Made by a program: the position numbers and the translations under genes. From positions 1-22,591 of IMG/VR virus record IMGVR_UViG_3300032893_000285: a DNA stretch of 22,591 nt, one strand, 5' to 3'. This DNA comes from a virus. Numbering within the stretch: position 1 is the first letter of the stretch; the number at the start of each line of letters is the position of its first letter. Positions 18,483 through 22,591 of this stretch are shown here, one piece after another. Below the pieces are notes generated by a model that did no database searches, had not been told where the DNA came from, and worked only from the letters and a program-made list of their open reading frames with translations.

Positions 18483-19769
18483 ATGATGGAAGAACAACAA
18501 CTGACGATTGAGAGGGTTCCGGTTGGGGCGGTGGTATGCTACACCCACGACGGAACGGAATGCGTCGGGTTCAAGTCCGGGGCGTACAACACGATTTTGG
18601 ATGAGAACGGGAAGTACGTGTACATGCTGAAGCACGAACATCCCGTCACGCTTGCACCGCCCGATACAAAACAATCGATCATCCGGAAGGTCGCGATGGA
18701 GGCGACGCCGGATCAGTCGCGGTGTGTGTGGAGGTCAACCAAACATGGCACTACGGTCGGTTCCGACCCGGAGATATTCGTGCTCGACGGGAACGGGGAT
18801 GTGCTTCCGGCGTTTCAGTATCTCCCGAAGAAGGACAAGGCGGTTGAGGTGATCCACAAACAATCCCCCTGCGGCACCGCGTTCTACGACGGGTTCCAAG
18901 CTGAGTTCACAGTCAGACCTTCATCGTGTCTCGGCCACACCGCGGATTATATTCGAGAAGGGTTACTCACGGTACTCAATGCTGCACGGGCTGTCGACCC
19001 CGCTGCAAAACTCTCCATCGCGTCGGTGGTGCCGATACCACAGAAGGTGATGGAAGCCACGCCGAAGGAACACTTCATCCTCGGATGTTCCCCGTCGTTG
19101 AATGTATACGGTGAAGGCTGTGCGGTACCGGAAGCGCCGGAGATGATACCGTATCGTTCTGCCGGGTGGCATATGCACTTTAGTACGGTCGGGTTGGAGA
19201 AATCCTTCCCCATCGAGCGTCGGGAAGAGTCGATCAAAATGCTTGATCGTATCATCGGTGTTGGGATGGTTCCCTTCGCGCAGTCGTTTGTCGACACCCG
19301 ACGGCGGGAGATGTATGGCCGCGCGGGGGAGTATCGCTACGGACGTACGATGGAATATCGTGTCCCGGAGGTCATCCTCGGTGCGCATCCGGCCACGTGG
19401 AACATGTGGTGGGATCTCGCCCGTCGCACGTGGTGGATGGGGTTGATGGGGTTAAGCTTTCTTTGGGAAGGTGACGACGGTGAAGTCCGTGAGGCGATTA
19501 ACGACTCGAATGTGAAACTCGCGGAGAAGATCATTCATCAGAATGAGGCGGTGTTTCGAAGGTTGATATATCTTCAATACAAGTCCGACACCATCACCGA
19601 TGCCACGATGTCGATGATCTTGAATGGGGTTGAATCCCGCGTGAAAGACCCGACGGATCTGTACAAGAACTGGCGGCTGGGGGAGGTGTATGGCGTTGGG
19701 GAGTTTCCCGGGTATGGTGGGAAATGGTTGAAGTGGGGAACGGAAAGTCTAAACAAGGAGTTGTTGTAA
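18483..19769 (+). CDS. Amidoligase, COOH-NH2 ligase type
   Basis: 428 residues. Motifs of the glutamine synthetase-fold COOH-NH2 ligases: VGSDPEIFVLDGNGDVLPA (G-x-D-P-E-x-F, metal/ATP site, about residues 92-110), YDGFQAEFTVRPS, ILGCSPSLNVYGEG, YRSAGWHMHFSTVG (R-x-A-G-x-H-x-H) and AGEYRYGRTMEYRVPE. Such enzymes, known from phiEco32-like phages, are predicted to form amide bonds between a carboxylate and an amine. About 85 extra N-terminal residues form a small separate domain. GGAGGG touches the first ATG, so the second ATG at 18486 may be the real start. The substrate is unknown. Confidence 0.85.
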   Translation: MMEEQQLTIERVPVGAVVCYTHDGTECVGFKSGAYNTILDENGKYVYMLKHEHPVTLAPPDTKQSIIRKVAMEATPDQSRCVWRSTKHGTTVGSDPEIFVLDGNGDVLPAFQYLPKKDKAVEVIHKQSPCGTAFYDGFQAEFTVRPSSCLGHTADYIREGLLTVLNAARAVDPAAKLSIASVVPIPQKVMEATPKEHFILGCSPSLNVYGEGCAVPEAPEMIPYRSAGWHMHFSTVGLEKSFPIERREESIKMLDRIIGVGMVPFAQSFVDTRRREMYGRAGEYRYGRTMEYRVPEVILGAHPATWNMWWDLARRTWWMGLMGLSFLWEGDDGEVREAINDSNVKLAEKIIHQNEAVFRRLIYLQYKSDTITDATMSMILNGVESRVKDPTDLYKNWRLGEVYGVGEFPGYGGKWLKWGTESLNKELL

Positions 19770-20401
19770 TGGTCAATATTCTTTGTGGCATCGCGCAGCA
19801 CATGTCGTTGGTGGATTATAAACCTCGGATGACGAAGTGCGGGATCAAAGAGATGAAAACATCGGAACAGACGGGAGAGATATTGGTCATCTCCACGCCC
19901 ACTATTGTCTATGATATCACAACCGATGAAAACGTCCCTCTTCGATATGAAATTCCACTCGATCTCTTTCCCGGCTGTTGTGGGATGAAAGTCGTGCATC
20001 ATATGGGGTCGGATCGGCGAGACAGGATCTTCGATGGTGGGGAGTTTCGCAGAAACGGTATCGGGCAACTGGTATTCGATACCTTCCTCGGTGGGTACAA
20101 ACTCATCGCGGAGGCGTGGGAGGGTCCTGGGACGTTGTATGCTACAACAATCCCCGACCAAAAAGCTGGGGAGAAAATCCTTCAACGATCCGGGTTCACA
20201 CCGATATCAAAGTTCAAGAACTGCAACACGAGGAATGTTGTCACGCTATGGGAGAATGTGTTGTACACACCAAAAACAACCCATCCGGTGTATGAGTTTC
20301 CGAAGCATGAAATCTCCGGACGTTGTATGTGTGTACGATGCCTCTCCGTCACCGCTGAAGCGAATACAGCGAGTGTAGCGAATATAGCGAATACTAGGTG
20401 A
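19769..20401 (+). CDS. GNAT-like acyltransferase candidate
   Basis: 210 residues from the ATG overlapping the amidoligase stop (TAATG). FRRNGIGQLVFDTFL looks like the acyl-CoA pyrophosphate loop (R/Q-x-x-G-x-G/A) and helix of the GNAT fold. Further on, GTLYATTIPDQKAGEKILQ and RSGFTPISKFKN resemble the second half of that fold. The C-terminus adds a Cys cluster (RCMCVRC) and then a 9-bp-repeat-encoded tail. Direct coupling to the ligase suggests the two act in one modification pathway. The assignment rests on a few motifs, and a non-catalytic relative is possible. Confidence 0.55.
   Translation: MVNILCGIAQHMSLVDYKPRMTKCGIKEMKTSEQTGEILVISTPTIVYDITTDENVPLRYEIPLDLFPGCCGMKVVHHMGSDRRDRIFDGGEFRRNGIGQLVFDTFLGGYKLIAEAWEGPGTLYATTIPDQKAGEKILQRSGFTPISKFKNCNTRNVVTLWENVLYTPKTTHPVYEFPKHEISGRCMCVRCLSVTAEANTASVANIANTR
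20360..20395 (+). repeat. Four 9-bp tandem repeats in coding sequence
   Basis: Four imperfect copies of GCGAATAYN-type units (GCGAATACA, GCGAGTGTA, GCGAATATA, GCGAATACT) sit in frame at the very end of the GNAT-like gene and encode a tail of Ala-Asn-Thr/Ile or Ala-Ser-Val units. Slippage could change the tail length without a frameshift. Confidence 0.75.
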
Positions 20402-20623
20402 CTGTAAGATTCCCGTCTGAACAACACACGTCAGGGAGCCGAAGCGGGATCGACCACGGATGAGCAGGGGTAACTGACCTGCCACACGAATACGTTCTTC
20501 CCGTATCGAGTATGGTGAAAACAAGTAACCTTCCCTGTGGAAGCACGAGGTGAGCCTGCATAGCAGCGGGGAGATAGAAACTTCCACCTCGTCAGGCGGG
20601 AGTGAGATCTGATAGGAGAACGA
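20402..20623 (+). promoter_or_regulatory. Structured leader/intergenic RNA with possible pseudoknot
   Basis: No gene in 222 bp. Visible stems: ATACG/CGTAT (20490-20494 with 20502-20506), CTTCC/GGAAG (20530-20534 with 20539-20543), and ACGAGGTG/CACCTCGT (20545-20552 with 20585-20592). Inside the last loop GCCTG (20554-20558) can pair with CAGGC outside (20593-20597), an H-type pseudoknot, or CTGC/GCAG (20556-20559 with 20563-20566) can form instead. AGGAGA and the ATG at 20624 follow 20 bases later. This may be a regulatory leader or a stable RNA. It matched no class I know. Confidence 0.55.
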
Positions 20624-21130
20624 ATGACGGCTACAAATTATTCGATCAAAGTACTCGATGCAAAAAACGGAATCGCGATGGAAAAAATCGTCGCGACTAC
20701 GAGCGGGGAGGCTATTATTCAGCAGATTTTTCCGGTAGAACCGATAGACGCGAAGAGGTATACAAAACACCTGCAATGCCTATACGCGAACGTCGCATAT
20801 TGCCCATACTGCCCATCCGGATCGATGCAGGCGTTGTATCAACCAACGGATATGAAGTACTACGCCGGAATGGAGGTGATATGTTTCACCTGCGGGCATT
20901 TTGTGGCGAAGATCACGTACTCTCGTGGGTCGGTGTTTAAGGAGTATTGCTTCGAATTCGATCCGGGGCGAATGGCGGTAAAGACGGTAGAGAAGAAGAA
21001 GACGGCGCAAGAGACGAAGGTAAAAAAGGCATCCGGAATGAATTATGCTCAGAACATGACTATCGATCCCGGTCCTGTTACATTCGCATGGGACCGAGAG
21101 TTGGAGATCACCCCACCCACAGAGGAATAA
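20624..21130 (+). CDS. Zinc-knuckle hypothetical protein
   Basis: 168 residues, with AGGAGA upstream of the ATG. The middle has CPYCPSGS and ICFTCGHF, a probable zinc ribbon with knuckles about 37 residues apart. The N-terminal part (ATNYSIKVLDAKNGIAMEKI..) is alpha/beta. The C-terminal 50 residues are Lys/Thr-rich and probably flexible. It sits between the two amidoligase genes behind the structured leader and may be part of the same system. The function is unknown. Confidence 0.72.
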   Translation: MTATNYSIKVLDAKNGIAMEKIVATTSGEAIIQQIFPVEPIDAKRYTKHLQCLYANVAYCPYCPSGSMQALYQPTDMKYYAGMEVICFTCGHFVAKITYSRGSVFKEYCFEFDPGRMAVKTVEKKKTAQETKVKKASGMNYAQNMTIDPGPVTFAWDRELEITPPTEE

Positions 21131-21133
21131 CCC

Positions 21134-21784
21134 ATGGCTATCTACGATTACAAAACCGTTCGGCTCGCGTATGTATCCTACGAGGATATGCGAACCATCT
21201 GGCCGTATATGAACTACACCTCATATATGTTCGGGACGGTGTGGTACAACAAAACAGGCGAGAGACATCGAACACCAGCACCTGACATCTCACACACCTG
21301 CCAAATCTGGAGTGCGATGATGGGGGCGGCTATCGACCTAAAACGTTCAATCCGATATTCCAACGTCGTCGGACTCCGCCTACCAAAATACATCCGCGCG
21401 TGTCCTTTTGCCAATGGGACGTTGTATGGATTCCATCCCACCTTCATGTCTGGATTGAATCAGATCTGCACACTTGAAGATCGACTCCTCCATCAGCTTT
21501 GTGATGGACTGGATACGGATTTTCCAGACCGAGGCGGTACCGCCGACTCCCGTAGGATGTTCCTCGAGTTATTCGAAGGTGTTGCAAACCCAAATCCTCA
21601 GACGGAGTTCGTCCCGGGGGGATTGAATATGAATTTTATCAAACCCTTCATAGCCTCCATGGATCATATCAAACTCCTCCAACCCGCCGTAACCCGGCTT
21701 CTCACCAACATCGCGCGGTCTCGACATGTTTCGCCGGAATGGGCGGCGAAGAAACTCTTCTTGGAGAAATACTATGCCCGGTAA
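21134..21784 (+). CDS. Hypothetical protein between amidoligase genes
   Basis: 216 residues, ATG three bases after the previous stop. The N-terminal part is rich in Tyr and Met (YVSYEDMRTIWPYMNYTSYM), the middle reads GLRLPKYIRACPFANGTLYG, and the C-terminal half is helical (MFLELFEGVANPNP.., HIKLLQPAVTRLLTNIARSR). I could not match it to glutamine amidotransferase, papain-like or other partners usually found next to phage amidoligases. The stop overlaps the next ATG by 11 bp, so it belongs to the same translational unit. Confidence 0.72.
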   Translation: MAIYDYKTVRLAYVSYEDMRTIWPYMNYTSYMFGTVWYNKTGERHRTPAPDISHTCQIWSAMMGAAIDLKRSIRYSNVVGLRLPKYIRACPFANGTLYGFHPTFMSGLNQICTLEDRLLHQLCDGLDTDFPDRGGTADSRRMFLELFEGVANPNPQTEFVPGGLNMNFIKPFIASMDHIKLLQPAVTRLLTNIARSRHVSPEWAAKKLFLEKYYAR

Positions 21785-22591
21785 GACTTCGAAGAAGTTC
21801 TGTCAGTACTGTGCGGGGTACTACATCCAGCGCGGGGAAGTCCCACCACCTGACACCGCAGTCGAAGCGTGTACGACCTGTCACCTCTGTCGAAGCTGCG
21901 GATGTTGTTGTGCGAATTGCAAGTGTGGTAGTCGAGTGAACTCCCGTTCCACCGCGCAGTGGTGTCAGCACTGTCAATCCTGCCGTGGGTGTTGCTCCTG
22001 CCGGAAGATGCCGAAGTATCTTCCCCCGACGAAGCTTCGCGTTCGTCCGACAACGTTTCGATTCAACACACTCCCTCGGCTCCTCGGGTTGGAGATGGAA
22101 ATCGCAGAGTGGAAGACGCTTCACGAGCAGAACTTCAAATACCTGTCCTACACCGTCGCACATGACTGGTCGGTGAAGCCCTCCGGACAGGAGATGGTTA
22201 TCGATCCGCTTCATGGGGATAACTTCCTCACTGCGGTAATCGAACTCTGTGATGGACTACACCGACATGAATGTAAACTCAACCAAACCTGTGGGTTACA
22301 CGTCCACGTGAACGCATCCGATCTCAGTTACTGGGAGATGCGGCGAGTGCTTCGGATGTACGCCACACTTGAAGGCGAGATATACAATCATCTTATTCTA
22401 CCATACCGACGAACGGTTCCGACGGTAACGCACTATTGTCAGATGTTGACGGTACCCCACACGGAGTGTGCGAGGTGTGTGAGGTTTGATCAACAATACC
22501 CGAACGCGCGGACGCCGTCCCCGAATATCTGGAAGGTGCTGTCCCGGATGGATGCGGCGAAGACTACGAGCGAGTTGAAGCGGGAGTTGCT
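21774..22591 (+). CDS. Amidoligase_2-type enzyme with Cys-rich N-terminus (partial)
   Basis: At least 272 residues, cut by the window end. Residues about 9-80 hold some 20 Cys in CxxC, CxC and CCC patterns (FCQYCAGYY, ACTTCHLCRSCGCCCANCKC, WCQHCQSCRGCCSCRK), so several zinc ions could be bound. The amidoligase core follows: RLLGLEMEIAEW (G-x-E-x-E metal motif), DWSVKPSGQEMVIDPLHGDN (conserved Glu) and TCGLHVHVNASDL (G-x-H-x-H). A later pair CARCVRF may be another knuckle. Enzymes of this group are predicted ATP-dependent amide-bond formers; the zinc region may bind the target. GGAG precedes the ATG by nine bases. Confidence 0.85.
   Translation, partial: MPGKTSKKFCQYCAGYYIQRGEVPPPDTAVEACTTCHLCRSCGCCCANCKCGSRVNSRSTAQWCQHCQSCRGCCSCRKMPKYLPPTKLRVRPTTFRFNTLPRLLGLEMEIAEWKTLHEQNFKYLSYTVAHDWSVKPSGQEMVIDPLHGDNFLTAVIELCDGLHRHECKLNQTCGLHVHVNASDLSYWEMRRVLRMYATLEGEIYNHLILPYRRTVPTVTHYCQMLTVPHTECARCVRFDQQYPNARTPSPNIWKVLSRMDAAKTTSELKREL

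Noticed and set aside
1-22591. tRNA genes, CRISPR arrays, insertion sequences, integrase or attachment sites
   Set aside because: None could be supported: no cloverleaf with TTCRANY arm, no regular spaced repeats, no transposase or integrase motifs.

Overview
The window is a 22.6 kb piece of a tailed double-stranded DNA phage genome (Caudoviricetes). The evidence is a recognisable portal, both halves of a large terminase, very dense packing with 1-20 bp gene overlaps (ATGA, TAATG, GTGA), many proteins under 100 residues, and two divergent transcription units. Base composition is GC-rich apart from AT-richer patches over the two HNH/endonuclease VII genes. The host cannot be read from the sequence. 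ADP-heptose-type enzymes would fit a Gram-negative host, but that is inference.

Left arm (minus strand, about 12370 down to 1). One long operon seems to start at a near-consensus sigma70 promoter (TTGACA, 18 bp, TATAAT) flanked by a perfect 14-bp palindrome. In order of transcription it holds: a probably leaderless Cys-containing protein; an endonuclease VII-like nuclease; small zinc-ribbon, basic and membrane proteins; a PfkB/HldE-type sugar kinase; a cupin; the ATPase half of the large terminase; an HNH nuclease; an HldE-type nucleotidyltransferase; a SAM methyltransferase; a zinc ribbon; the nuclease half of the terminase; then the virion module (Pro-rich proteins, an HExxH metallopeptidase-like protein, an 866-residue portal and exported/coiled-coil proteins). 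The terminase is broken at motif III by about 1.87 kb. The two activities of an HldE-like enzyme lie on either side of its ATPase half, so two split enzymes are interleaved.

Centre (12375-13008). A 0.6 kb gene-free divergent control region with the leftward promoter, the palindrome, a CA-rich tract and several hairpins.

Right arm (plus strand, 13009 to the end). About 35 small, mostly unrecognised genes. The first two are separated by a complete type II hammerhead ribozyme (13317-13371). The next two have structured leaders that can hide the ribosome-binding site. From 14556 to 15771 runs a translationally coupled chain rich in very small membrane proteins. Two further structured spacers (18394-18482 and 20402-20623) sit in a final module that encodes two amidoligase-family enzymes (COOH-NH2 ligase type and Amidoligase_2 type, the latter with a Cys-rich N-terminus and cut by the window end), a GNAT-like protein and two unknown proteins. 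That set resembles the phage peptide-ligation systems predicted from comparative genomics; its substrate is unknown.

Most calls rest on motifs read by eye. No database or folding program was run.
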